DNA of 64,000 nt, taken from positions 412,408 through 476,407 of the forward strand of contig NZ_BJKL01000003.1 of NCBI RefSeq assembly GCF_006538345.1, written 5' to 3'. Source of the DNA: Alteromonas sp. KUL49. Its GTDB lineage: Bacteria > Pseudomonadota > Gammaproteobacteria > Enterobacterales > Alteromonadaceae. The position numbers and the translations under genes were made by a program. Below, one piece after another: positions 17,378 through 26,449 of this stretch. Each line of letters begins with the position of its first letter. Within the stretch, counting starts at the first letter, position 1. The notes under the pieces were generated by a model. It saw only the letters and a program-made list of their open reading frames with translations, made no database searches and was not told the DNA's origin.

Positions 17378-18967
17378 ATGTTTAAATCCTTTATTGGCCT
17401 GTGGTTACTCGTTTTTACCCCGTTATTTTTCCTTATTTACCCCAGTAGCTTTAACCCGATAATTAAGTTCAACACACACGTTGAAGAGCAAAGGTACATC
17501 GAAATATATGGGGGCACCTTTGACTTAATTGAGTCGGCACTTCCCCCCTATAACACAGACAACGTGGCCTCTGAATTCAACAATATTCGAGGTCAGTTCG
17601 GCTTTGATATCGTGTTAACTTCAACATCCGCATTAGCGCTTAACGAAGACTTAGCGAAGGTACTCTCAGAGGGAGGCATAGTATTTGTTAATGACGAACC
17701 AGAATACTTACTCAAACGCCTGTATAAAACTGACTCTGTTATTCAGCTGTACACTGACTTTTCTGCTGATGAAGAAATCTATAATGGTGCCAAAGGAACG
17801 GTCGCACTAATAAAGCAAAGATTTGCTGGATTGTCCGCAACCGAGTTAACCGATGAAATTGCGAGTCTTGGCAATAAATTCCCTTATGACCTCTCGTTGT
17901 ATACCGCTACACAGATAGCAATCACACCTACTGAAAAAGAAATGTTGCACAATGGTGGGTTCTTTTGGCGAGAGCCTAACGCGTCTCAAGTGTCTTTTTA
18001 CATTCCTGTTGATAGCAGTAACCAGTTTTTGGTGGCGAACCTGATCCCTACTACATCAGTAAATGCATCGGTCATTTTGATTCTCATCGGTGTTTTTATT
18101 GTAGCTATTTCGATTGGTATGTTTTTATGGGTTTACCCGCTGTGGAGAGATCTCAATCGTTTGGTATCAGCCACCGAGCAACTGGGACAAGGTGAGCTTG
18201 GAAGCCGAGCATTCGTATCTTCAATCAGTGTTGTTGCCAAACTAGGACGAACATTTAACTTAATGGCGGATAAACTCTCACAATTACTGATTGGTCAAAG
18301 AACACTTACAAACGCTATAGCTCACGATCTGAGAACACCGCTCTATCGATTAAAGTTCGCTGTAGAAATGCTAGACGATACGGCTGACGAATCAAAGAAA
18401 GCGCGCTACAAAACATCGATTGATAACAGCATTAAAGACCTAGATCACTTGGTTAATCAAACACTGATGTTGTCTCGATACAGCAATGAAAAAGAACTTG
18501 TAACCTTTGTCGATTACAACATAACCGCCATAGTGTTAGAGGAATTCACTGCAACCTCTTCATCACACGTTGGAATTCATTGGGAACTACACCAAGTAGA
18601 TAACGACGTGCGATTGTCAATAGATAGACTTGCCGTGAAACGCGCAATAAACAATCTTTTGTCTAACGCGAATAAGTTCGCAACAAGTAAAGTACACGTA
18701 CACACCTACATCGCCGATTCAAAACAAAACTTTGTCATTGAGGTCAGCGATGATGGCCCCGGCATACCAGACAATGAGCAAGAGAGTATCTTTATACCAT
18801 TCACACAATCCAGTTCCACAAACCCTGCAGGCAACAATGGTCATGGATTAGGGTTGGCTATCGTTAGACAAATTGCCAAATGGCACGATGGACAGATCAG
18901 TGTAAGTACAAGTAGTTTGGGCGGCGCAAAATTTACACTTGAGCTGGCGATTCGTAATAGCCAATAG
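17378..18967 (+). CDS. Sensor histidine kinase, RstB-like
   Basis: A 529-residue membrane kinase. An N-terminal membrane segment (about 5-20), a long periplasmic sensor (about 30-225), a second membrane segment (about 230-253), HAMP, then a HisKA domain with His316 in NAIAHDLRTPLYRLK. The ATPase part has the N box RAINNLLSNANKF, the G1 box DDGPGIP and the G2 motif GHGLGLAIV. It is about 95 residues longer than E. coli RstB, mostly in the periplasmic domain, so the stimulus may differ. It forms an operon with the RstA-like regulator and meets the convergent LysR gene one base apart. Confidence 0.88.
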   Translation: MFKSFIGLWLLVFTPLFFLIYPSSFNPIIKFNTHVEEQRYIEIYGGTFDLIESALPPYNTDNVASEFNNIRGQFGFDIVLTSTSALALNEDLAKVLSEGGIVFVNDEPEYLLKRLYKTDSVIQLYTDFSADEEIYNGAKGTVALIKQRFAGLSATELTDEIASLGNKFPYDLSLYTATQIAITPTEKEMLHNGGFFWREPNASQVSFYIPVDSSNQFLVANLIPTTSVNASVILILIGVFIVAISIGMFLWVYPLWRDLNRLVSATEQLGQGELGSRAFVSSISVVAKLGRTFNLMADKLSQLLIGQRTLTNAIAHDLRTPLYRLKFAVEMLDDTADESKKARYKTSIDNSIKDLDHLVNQTLMLSRYSNEKELVTFVDYNITAIVLEEFTATSSSHVGIHWELHQVDNDVRLSIDRLAVKRAINNLLSNANKFATSKVHVHTYIADSKQNFVIEVSDDGPGIPDNEQESIFIPFTQSSSTNPAGNNGHGLGLAIVRQIAKWHDGQISVSTSSLGGAKFTLELAIRNSQ

Positions 18968-18968
18968 A

Positions 18969-19868
18969 TTAGTGTTGCCCTGCCCTTGCAACAGAATGTG
19001 CGAAACGATTTAACCAGCCTGATGCAAGACTTGGCTTGTAGATGAGCTCAATATGCTCCTCCCACTCATGATTAAAGTCTGTCACGTCTATCACCGCCAA
19101 GTTATTGTTGTAGGCGACGAAATCGGGTACGTACGCCAGCGCTTTTCCATTTTTGACCAGCGACATCAACATACTAAAATCATTACAACGATAAGTAATG
19201 GTTCTCGGTGACTTTTCGTCGGGCCAATTATCCGATCCTCTACCCCGCGTAATACCACAGAAGGGCGACACATCTGGACAGGCAAAACCGAACTGACAAA
19301 GCTGTTCAAGGTTGAGTGCTCCGTCAGAAAATTGATTGAATAAGGAATGATGCTTCGATGCAACAACTGTAAACTTTGAAGACCCCATTACAATACGCTC
19401 AAAATCAACAGTATAGGAACTTTGATCCAACGCTACACGTGTGACAAACGCTAAATGTGACTGGCCTGTAGCGACCTTTGTTAATGCTTGCCCTTCCCAG
19501 TTGGCTTCAACATTAAACTCAAAGCTTTCACTTGATACCTTAGAAACAACGTCAGGAAGGAAATGTTGAAGAATCAGTGACGGGCCCACAACATTTACCG
19601 TAGTTTTACGACTTTCTCCAGTAAACTCACTTATTGCCTGCTCTGCCTCATGAACCAAGTGCAAGGCATATTGACGAAATTTCACCCCTTGTTGATTCAA
19701 TACTATGTTACGTCCGGTACGATCAAATAACCGTGTGTTTAGTCTATCTTCAATACGTCGAATCGTTTTTGACAAAGCACCAGGCGTGATGTGCAACTCT
19801 GCGGATGCAAGATGCAAATTATTGCTTTGTGCCACAACGAGGAATTTCTTTAAATCTTCTATATCCAA
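18969..19868 (-). CDS. LysR-family transcriptional regulator
   Basis: A 299-residue protein. The winged helix-turn-helix at residues 1-65 (IEDLKKFLVVAQSNNLHLAS, LSKTIRRIEDRLNTRLF) is typical of LysR. The C-terminal region (about 90-295) is the effector-binding domain. It is divergent from the gene at 19999 with 130 bases between, where a T-N11-A palindrome and a second inverted repeat lie, so it probably controls that gene and itself. The effector is unknown. Confidence 0.88.
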   Translation of the reverse strand: MDIEDLKKFLVVAQSNNLHLASAELHITPGALSKTIRRIEDRLNTRLFDRTGRNIVLNQQGVKFRQYALHLVHEAEQAISEFTGESRKTTVNVVGPSLILQHFLPDVVSKVSSESFEFNVEANWEGQALTKVATGQSHLAFVTRVALDQSSYTVDFERIVMGSSKFTVVASKHHSLFNQFSDGALNLEQLCQFGFACPDVSPFCGITRGRGSDNWPDEKSPRTITYRCNDFSMLMSLVKNGKALAYVPDFVAYNNNLAVIDVTDFNHEWEEHIELIYKPSLASGWLNRFAHSVARAGQH

Positions 19869-19882
19869 AACAGCCCAAACAA

Positions 19883-19895
19883 TTCCAAATTGGAA
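19883..19895. promoter_or_regulatory. LysR-type T-N11-A palindrome
   Basis: TTCCAA, one base, TTGGAA: a perfect 13-bp inverted repeat in the classic T-N11-A form, 15 bases upstream of the LysR start. A second inverted repeat ACAATAA/TTATTGT (19896-19902 and 19908-19914) follows directly. Together they could be the recognition and activation sites of the adjacent regulator. Confidence 0.55.
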
Positions 19896-19998
19896 ACAAT
19901 AATATCTTTATTGTAGCTTAATAGTTAAAGACAACAATGGAACAATCAATACCATAGGTAAACGAAAGACACTTTTTCAGAAAGACAGAGAGTAAACC

Positions 19999-20709
19999 AT
20001 GAAGCATTTGGCTAGCTTTAGTGTTGCATTAATATTGTGGCTGTTCCTGAGCTCAACATCGTTTAGCTCCAATGAACCACACAAACATCACGGTGAACAT
20101 GACCGGGTAGGCTCTCACGGCATGGTGTTATTCACGGACGGAGCAGAACTCTACGCCAGCCATCTTCCATTATATGCCACACCCCACGACTACCAGTTAG
20201 TCTATTTGGTAGACAGTGCCAATGAAACAGACTTATTGAAACGACTGACACTCAGTCAAGGTGATGCCCCACCCGATTATCAACAGAACATTGTAACCTT
20301 GTTGCCCGATCAGTTTGACCTTAACCAACTCATTAATGGTGAATCATTCGAGATTGACGTGCAGTTTTTTAGGGGGCATTTTGAACGTAATGGCGAGAGG
20401 TGGTTTAAAGAGGAAAACCTTAGATTTGTTCGACCTGTGTACAGGCGTTCTTTATCTAACTTATCCCAAATAGATGATTCAACTACGATAGTTTGGGATA
20501 GGATTCACACGCCACTCAACCAAACCCAGTTGTATATATTTCCAATCCAAGCCGCTCCCTCATTTGATGCCATTGTGTTGGGTACAAGCTGTCCAGATAC
20601 CATCAAATATTTAAGTGACGTTCCTGAGATACAACAGTTAGAACAAACTTTTTCACTGTGCGAATCAAGCCAACTCCTCTACTTTGAGACTCAAGATTTC
20701 GTTAAATAG
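19999..20709 (+). CDS. Secreted protein with His-rich N-terminus, function unknown
   Basis: A 236-residue protein with a clear signal peptide (about 1-25), then EPHKHHGEHDRVGSHG, a histidine-rich stretch that could bind metal. The rest is a mixed beta-type sequence with two late cysteines (SCPDT and SLCESS) that could form a disulfide. No family is recognised. It is the divergent partner of the LysR regulator and lies between an RstAB-like system and an outer-membrane barrel, so a cell-envelope role is likely. Its ATG has a short purine-rich site (AGAGAG) upstream. Confidence 0.6.
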   Translation: MKHLASFSVALILWLFLSSTSFSSNEPHKHHGEHDRVGSHGMVLFTDGAELYASHLPLYATPHDYQLVYLVDSANETDLLKRLTLSQGDAPPDYQQNIVTLLPDQFDLNQLINGESFEIDVQFFRGHFERNGERWFKEENLRFVRPVYRRSLSNLSQIDDSTTIVWDRIHTPLNQTQLYIFPIQAAPSFDAIVLGTSCPDTIKYLSDVPEIQQLEQTFSLCESSQLLYFETQDFVK

Positions 20710-20857
20710 CATCCCAATGTAATAGTAAGCAACACATTGTTACCTCGCATTAAAGCAGTGTCACAAACTGACACAGAGTGTCCCATAGTGTTCCGTACAG
20801 CAAAGACCGATTTGCATATTATGTGGATACTGTTTTGTGATTATATGGAAGGTAACA

Positions 20858-21400
20858 ATGAAAAAGCTCACACCCATCGCGCTTGTTTTGGCGCTAAATA
20901 CATTTACCGATAATGCGTCTGCAGATACATGGATAGGACTAGACCTTGGCGTTGGTTCATCTGACTACACATCATCGTCTGACAATATTGATACATCAGG
21001 TGTTGCGTCGCTCACCATTGGCTATGAACTCACTCCAACTTGGGGAACGTCAGTCACTTTACTCACAGGGTCAGGTACCAGTATCGCTAAAGATGACATT
21101 GGCGAGGCAACCGAGGCCGACGAAGACCTGGACTACAGCGCGATTTCTTTGAATGCCCATCGATATTTCACGCTGACAGACAATCAGTCTGTATATGTCA
21201 GTGTAGGCGTTAACTACAACCAAACCAAAGTTGAACTTTTGGAGTCTACGCCAATTGATGAAAGCGGTGCTGGATACACCCTCAGCGCGGGCTGGGAGTA
21301 TGATTTTGGTCAATGGCGAGTCAGAGCTGGAGCTCAACGATTAGGACTAAGCAGTGTAGATGTTAACACTGCAACCTTAGGAATCATCGTTGAGTTCTAA
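20858..21400 (+). CDS. Small outer-membrane beta-barrel protein
   Basis: A protein of about 180 residues with signal peptide (cleavage likely after ASA) and alternating beta-strand pattern ending in TATLGIIVEF, a C-terminal phenylalanine signature of outer-membrane barrels. Eight short strands are plausible, as in OmpW- or OmpX-type porin-like proteins, although no specific family is recognised. The start at 20858 is chosen for MKKLTPIALVLAL and the site GGAAGGT five bases upstream. Confidence 0.72.
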   Translation: MKKLTPIALVLALNTFTDNASADTWIGLDLGVGSSDYTSSSDNIDTSGVASLTIGYELTPTWGTSVTLLTGSGTSIAKDDIGEATEADEDLDYSAISLNAHRYFTLTDNQSVYVSVGVNYNQTKVELLESTPIDESGAGYTLSAGWEYDFGQWRVRAGAQRLGLSSVDVNTATLGIIVEF

Positions 21401-21413
21401 TCATACGAATAGT

Positions 21414-21435
21414 GGGGAGTTATATCTGACTCCCC
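21414..21435. terminator. Hairpin between convergent barrel and sugar-porter genes
   Basis: GGGGAGT (21414-21420) and ACTCCCC (21429-21435), a seven-base perfect stem with an eight-base loop, followed on the plus strand by TCTTT. Likely bidirectional terminator. Confidence 0.6.
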
Positions 21436-21442
21436 TCTTTAC

Positions 21443-23065
21443 TTAGGCAACAGCACCACTCGCCTTGTCAGTGCCACCAGATTTAGTCGTTAACTCTGCT
21501 TCAAGCGCTTCGAGGGATTTACCTTTGGTTTCTGGGAATAACTTCGCCACAAGTATCAAACCAATAGCCGCAAACGCACCGTAGATAAAAAACACCGTAG
21601 CAGCGCCCCAATTCGCCAACTCCCATGGAAACACTAACGTGACCGTAAAGCTCACCATGCTGTTAATCACGCCCACAAACGAAATGGCAACGCCGCGAAT
21701 ATGATTCGGAAATATTTCGGAGAACATTACCCACATCACAGGCCCTAGGGATACTGCAAATGACGCTACGAACCCTAGAATTCCCACTAGGATGATTGTC
21801 GCATTTAAATTGCCCGCCAAGCTCAATACAAGCCCTTGCGCCTCATTAAATTCAGGTTTGCCCACAGAGTCGATCACCGCATTTTTAAAGGCCACATCCG
21901 AGTCGTACTCAATGTCTTGTATGGTGGCGATATCACTCAGTTTCGGATGCTGCTCTACGATTTCAGTAATGTCTGCACTCTCTAACTTATAGGTTGCTTG
22001 GTTAAAGCCATAAGAAATACACGCCATTGAAATCACCACACCTGACAGCCCAACAACAAGTAAAGGTTTACGCCCCCATTTGTCGATAAAATACATTGCC
22101 ACTACAGTAAATAGAACATTGATTAAACCAACCAGTATGGCCTGTGCAAATGCGGCATTGGTGCCAACACCGCTTTGTTCAAAGATACTTGGCGCATAGA
22201 AAAATACCGTGTTAATACCAGTGATCTGTTGTGCGATACTGACAATCAAACCAACCACAAGAGCAAACCGCATCTTATTGCTAAATAAGAATCTTAGACT
22301 GTGCAGAATCGATGTATTTTGTCCTTTAATAGACTCTCGTATTTGAATAATTTCATCTTCATAACTGCGTTTAGAATCACCGCCATGTAACGTATTCAGT
22401 ACTGCTTGCGCTTCTTCATCCTTGTGTTTTAGTGCGAGCCAACGAGGGCTACGAGGTATAGTGAACAGTAGACCAAACCAAAGCAATGCAGGGATAATCT
22501 CTAAACCTAGCATCCAACGCCATGTATTGGTATCAATGCCAAGGGTAATTACCCAATCCGCGGTGGTTTGGCTTGCTTGCAACAAGTAATAATTCGCAAA
22601 ATATGCCGCTGAAAATCCAACAACAATATTCAGTTGATTGACCGACACCATTTTTCCACGTTTTTCAGGCGGGCTAATCTCGGCAATGTACATGGGTGCG
22701 ACCATAAGTGAACAAAAAGCGAGTCCACCAACGAATCGCGCAATAACGAGTAGCTCATAGGTAGGTGAAAACGCAGAAGCAATTGCTGAAATCAAATAAA
22801 GGAATGCAATGATTCTGAGAAGGTAGCGGCGCCCGAATACATCAGAGAGTACGCCGGCTGACAAGGTTGCGATAATAGCGCCTAACGTAGGGGCACTAAA
22901 CACAAAACCGAGCTGAATGTCGCTGAGTTGAAACTCACTGGTGAGGTAATTAGCGGTCCCAGAGATAACAGATGCATCGAATCCAAAGATAAAACCACCC
23001 AAAGACACAATGATGGTGTAAAGCAGTACTGGCGATATTTTCATACACTTAACGATTTTTATCAT
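21443..23065 (-). CDS. MFS sugar porter
   Basis: A 540-residue inner-membrane transporter with twelve hydrophobic segments. Sugar-porter marks are GVLSDVFGRRYLLR after segment 2, PMYIAEISPPEKRGKMVS after segment 4, PRSPRWL in the central loop, DKWGRKPLL after segment 8 and a C-terminal FPETKGKSLE. An acidic insertion of about 50 residues lies between segments 9 and 10 (DITEIVEQHP onwards). The substrate is probably a hexose or pentose taken up with protons. The start may be at 23065 or at 23044 (MKISPVLLYT). It is preceded by the valine operon and is not part of it. Confidence 0.88.
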   Translation of the reverse strand: MIKIVKCMKISPVLLYTIIVSLGGFIFGFDASVISGTANYLTSEFQLSDIQLGFVFSAPTLGAIIATLSAGVLSDVFGRRYLLRIIAFLYLISAIASAFSPTYELLVIARFVGGLAFCSLMVAPMYIAEISPPEKRGKMVSVNQLNIVVGFSAAYFANYYLLQASQTTADWVITLGIDTNTWRWMLGLEIIPALLWFGLLFTIPRSPRWLALKHKDEEAQAVLNTLHGGDSKRSYEDEIIQIRESIKGQNTSILHSLRFLFSNKMRFALVVGLIVSIAQQITGINTVFFYAPSIFEQSGVGTNAAFAQAILVGLINVLFTVVAMYFIDKWGRKPLLVVGLSGVVISMACISYGFNQATYKLESADITEIVEQHPKLSDIATIQDIEYDSDVAFKNAVIDSVGKPEFNEAQGLVLSLAGNLNATIILVGILGFVASFAVSLGPVMWVMFSEIFPNHIRGVAISFVGVINSMVSFTVTLVFPWELANWGAATVFFIYGAFAAIGLILVAKLFPETKGKSLEALEAELTTKSGGTDKASGAVA

Positions 23066-23190
23066 TTTTTTAACAGATAATAGCTAGTGTATACAAAAAT
23101 TCCTGCCCTTTTCTTTTATGCAATTTACTTTGATTATGTTTTTTCTTATCCGATGCTGAGTCAAAAAGTCTTACTTCATTGGCACGACTA

Positions 23191-24075
23191 TCACTTAGCA
23201 AACATTTTGAAAATACTGGAAAAGTCTTTGTCAGCGTATCCACCTTGTTCATGCAGACGATATAACGATTGGGCCGCTGCCGCGAGTGGTGTTGCAGAAC
23301 CTGTGCCTTTAGCGGTTTCCATGGCTAAGTTTAGGTCTTTATTCATTAATTTGACCATAAACCCACCGTTGTAATCGTTTCGCGACGGCACATTGTCCAT
23401 CACGTCTGGACATGGATTGTATTTTTGTAACGTCCAGTTGCAGCCAGAGCTTTGTAACATAATGTCTGACATGACTTTGGGGTCGATACCGTTGTCTATG
23501 GCTAAACTCAATGCTTCAGACGTACCAGACATCAACACCGCCAACAGCATGTTGTTGCATATTTTTGCAATTTGTCCTGCCCCCACATCACCGGCGTGAA
23601 ACAGGTTTTGCCCCATACAGGAAAGTATAGGCTTTGCCCGTTCAACAGCGTCATTGGTGCCACCCATGATAAAGGTTAATGTTCCTGCCGCAGCTCCTGC
23701 AACGCCTCCGGATACAGGCGCATCGATAAAGGTATTTCCAGATACCTCAACGGCTTCACCGACTCTTTTTGCCGTAGCGGCGTCAATAGTAGACGAATCG
23801 ATAAATAGCGTATTTGGTTTAGCAGCGTTGATTATCCCAGAGTCGCCGATATAAAGACCTTCCACGTGATGCGCTGCCGGTAACATAGACACCACCACAT
23901 CAGCATCCGCTACTGCGTCTACCGCAGAATGCGCAGCTTTTGCGCCCTCTTTTACTTTTTGCTCCAGCGCAGCCTGTACCAGATCAAATACCACTACATT
24001 ATGACCCTGTTTAATAAGGTTTGAGGCCATTGGCCCGCCCATGTTGCCCAAACCGATGAATGCAACTGTTTTCAT
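23191..24075 (-). CDS. mmsB: 3-hydroxyisobutyrate dehydrogenase
   Basis: A 294-residue enzyme with the NAD loop GLGNMGG (8-14), the substrate motif DAPVSGGVAGAAAGTL (118-133) and catalytic Lys171 in GAGQIAKICNNML. It oxidises 3-hydroxyisobutyrate to methylmalonate semialdehyde in valine breakdown. It is the last gene of the minus-strand operon mmsA, acyl-CoA dehydrogenase, hydrolase, mmsB, one base after the hydrolase stop. A related paralogue of unassigned substrate is at 29856-30719. Confidence 0.95.
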   Translation of the reverse strand: MKTVAFIGLGNMGGPMASNLIKQGHNVVVFDLVQAALEQKVKEGAKAAHSAVDAVADADVVVSMLPAAHHVEGLYIGDSGIINAAKPNTLFIDSSTIDAATAKRVGEAVEVSGNTFIDAPVSGGVAGAAAGTLTFIMGGTNDAVERAKPILSCMGQNLFHAGDVGAGQIAKICNNMLLAVLMSGTSEALSLAIDNGIDPKVMSDIMLQSSGCNWTLQKYNPCPDVMDNVPSRNDYNGGFMVKLMNKDLNLAMETAKGTGSATPLAAAAQSLYRLHEQGGYADKDFSSIFKMFAK

Positions 24076-24076
24076 G

Positions 24077-25201
24077 TTATGCTCCTAAATCCTTCAAAGG
24101 GTGAGTTTCATCGCTCCAGGGTGACGCAAAATAATTGGCTATTACCTCAGCGGGTACGTTTGACACCGATGGATACTGCCATTTGGGATTGTTGTCTTTG
24201 TCGATTAACAGCGCTCTAACGCCTTCTTGGAATTCACCACTCTCACCACAACGGCATGACATAATAGCTTCCATTTTGAAGCAATCGGCCAAGGATAATT
24301 CAGCGCCTCTCTGACACTGCTCAAATACCAGATGCGCAGTTATTGGCGAACCTACACTGAGCGTTTTCTGCGCTCTGCTTAACCATTTATCGTTATTCAT
24401 ATCAGCAGACAAAATTGCCGAAACCACTTCTGCACAGGATTCACCACTGCAAAGGCCATCAATGTAATCTTGATGAGCTTCAACATTTGATACCGGAGGG
24501 TTCACTGGCGATGAGAGTTCACTAATGACAGTAGTCACTTGTTGACCAAGATTTGCCTCAGCCCATGAATGCTCTTTAAGATTTTCGAGTAGAACGTCGA
24601 ATTGGCTGCTATCGACTAATGCATCCGCTAAACCCACATACATTGCATCGGCACCATTCATATTCCCCCCAGTTAGCCCAAGAAATAGTCCTGACTTACC
24701 AGGCAATCTCGGAAGAAAATAGCTTCCGCCCACATCTGGGTACAAACCTATTGTAATTTCAGGCATCGCAAGACGAGACGTTTCGGTAACAATACGATGG
24801 CTCGCACCACATAAGAGGCCCATACCACCGCCCATTACAATGCCACTTCCCCACACAATTATTGGCTTGGAGAAGTTGTGAATGGTGTAGTCTAACGTGT
24901 ACTCAGTGGTGAAGAACGATTCCAAGAACGGAGGAATCGTGCCGTCCGAGGTCTTCATTGCGTTGTACATTGAAACAATATCGCCACCTGCGCAAAAGGC
25001 TTTGTCACCATGGCTAGAAATAACCACGCATACAATTTCGTCGTTTTTTGACCACCCATTCAATGCGTCGAGCATGATACTCGCCATATCCAAATCAAGG
25101 GCGTTTAGCGCTTTCGGTTTATTTAACACCAGTGAGCCAATTTTGTGTCCACTGGTAGTGAGGTACTCTTCAACCAGTACCACGTTATTATTATTCGACA
25201 T
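24077..25201 (-). CDS. 3-hydroxyisobutyryl-CoA hydrolase (crotonase-fold)
   Basis: A 374-residue enoyl-CoA hydratase/isomerase-family protein of the HIBCH type. Recognisable are the CoA-binding AFCAGGDIVSMYNAMK (about 70-85), the oxyanion-hole loop GIVMGGGMGL, and the acidic MPEITIGLYPDVGGSYFLPR. Its length and the C-terminal half (DKDNNPKWQYPSV) separate it from true hydratases. It hydrolyses 3-hydroxyisobutyryl-CoA to 3-hydroxyisobutyrate. It is encoded between an acyl-CoA dehydrogenase and mmsB. No separate hydratase for methacrylyl-CoA is found in the operon. Confidence 0.9.
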   Translation of the reverse strand: MSNNNNVVLVEEYLTTSGHKIGSLVLNKPKALNALDLDMASIMLDALNGWSKNDEIVCVVISSHGDKAFCAGGDIVSMYNAMKTSDGTIPPFLESFFTTEYTLDYTIHNFSKPIIVWGSGIVMGGGMGLLCGASHRIVTETSRLAMPEITIGLYPDVGGSYFLPRLPGKSGLFLGLTGGNMNGADAMYVGLADALVDSSQFDVLLENLKEHSWAEANLGQQVTTVISELSSPVNPPVSNVEAHQDYIDGLCSGESCAEVVSAILSADMNNDKWLSRAQKTLSVGSPITAHLVFEQCQRGAELSLADCFKMEAIMSCRCGESGEFQEGVRALLIDKDNNPKWQYPSVSNVPAEVIANYFASPWSDETHPLKDLGA

Positions 25202-25224
25202 TGTTTCTCCCTGTAGAGAGGTGC

Positions 25225-26379
25225 TTAAAGCACTTCTCTTTCGTCGCTTACTAATCTACGGCCAATAATGACTCGCATGATCTCGTTGGTTCCCTCTAGG
25301 ATCTGATGAACACGCACATCTCGCATGTGTCTCTCTAGCGGGTACTCTTTGATGTAGCCGTAACCACCATGTAACTGTAGCGCATCGTTGCACACCTTAA
25401 ATCCGACATCAGTCGCAAAGCGTTTGGCCATAGCACAGTAAGTCGTTTTATCTGCGTGATCATTGTCGAGTTTACTGGCCGCCATACGAACCATTTGCCT
25501 CGCTGCCACCAGCTCTGTTGCCATATCAGCTAGCTTAAATTGAAGTGCTTGAAAAGACGCTATGGGCTTACCAAACTGGCTGCGCTCATTGAGATATTGT
25601 TGTGCGGTATTTAGTGCTTGCTGTGCCGTGCCAATGGAACAGGTAGCAATATTAATTCGACCACCATCTAAACCTTGCATGGCCATTTTGAAACCTTGAC
25701 CAAGTTCACCAAGCAGCCACTGTGACTCAAGCTTTACGTTATCAAAAGTAATCATGCGAGTTGGCTGAGCATTCCAGCCCATCTTTTCTTCTGGCTTGCC
25801 ATATATAATGCCATCAGCATTCGCAGGAACCGCAAACGCAGAAACACCACTCGCTCCCTCGCCGCCGGTGCGGGCCATTACTACCAACACATCAGTACTA
25901 CCCGCGCCCGAGATAAACACCTTAGAGCCGTTAAGCAGGAAGCCATTACCTGTGGCCTTTGCCGACGTTTTAAGTGACGCCGCGTCAGAGCCTGCACCGG
26001 GTTCGGTTAAACAATAAGATGCTAGTTTTGCACCTGCCACCAAATCAGGGCACCATTGGGCTTTGGTTTCTTCGGTACCCCAGGTGGCGATCATCCACGT
26101 CGCCATATTATGAATAGTTAGCATGGCGGTTGTCGTGGTGCAGCCCATGGCAAGCTGTTCAAAGATAATCGATGCATCTAGTCGTGAAAGCCCCAAACCA
26201 CCCTCTGTTTCAGGCGTGTATAGACCGCAAAAACCCAACTCGCCTGCTTGACGAAGTTCATCTACCGGGAAATGATGTTCCTTGTCCCATTTCGCCGCAT
26301 TAGGGGCGAACACCTGATCGGAAAATTGCTTTGCGGTTTCAGCAAAGGCCAACTGATCCTCTGATAATTCAAAGTTCAT
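25225..26379 (-). CDS. Acyl-CoA dehydrogenase, probable isobutyryl-CoA dehydrogenase
   Basis: A 384-residue FAD enzyme with the acyl-CoA dehydrogenase signatures CLTEPGAGSDAASL, QLHGGYGYIKEYPLERHMRD and the catalytic-type segment ILEGTNEIMRVIIGRR near the C-terminus. From its place between mmsA and the 3-hydroxyisobutyryl-CoA hydrolase, it should oxidise isobutyryl-CoA to methacrylyl-CoA. Electrons would pass to an electron-transfer flavoprotein encoded elsewhere. The substrate is inferred from operon context, not from residues alone. Confidence 0.92.
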   Translation of the reverse strand: MNFELSEDQLAFAETAKQFSDQVFAPNAAKWDKEHHFPVDELRQAGELGFCGLYTPETEGGLGLSRLDASIIFEQLAMGCTTTTAMLTIHNMATWMIATWGTEETKAQWCPDLVAGAKLASYCLTEPGAGSDAASLKTSAKATGNGFLLNGSKVFISGAGSTDVLVVMARTGGEGASGVSAFAVPANADGIIYGKPEEKMGWNAQPTRMITFDNVKLESQWLLGELGQGFKMAMQGLDGGRINIATCSIGTAQQALNTAQQYLNERSQFGKPIASFQALQFKLADMATELVAARQMVRMAASKLDNDHADKTTYCAMAKRFATDVGFKVCNDALQLHGGYGYIKEYPLERHMRDVRVHQILEGTNEIMRVIIGRRLVSDEREVL

Positions 26380-26449
26380 AAATCTACCTCTGTCGTTAGG
26401 CGCCTATGATTACTCAATAAACGCCTGCATTCGTTATTCTTGTTTTTTA

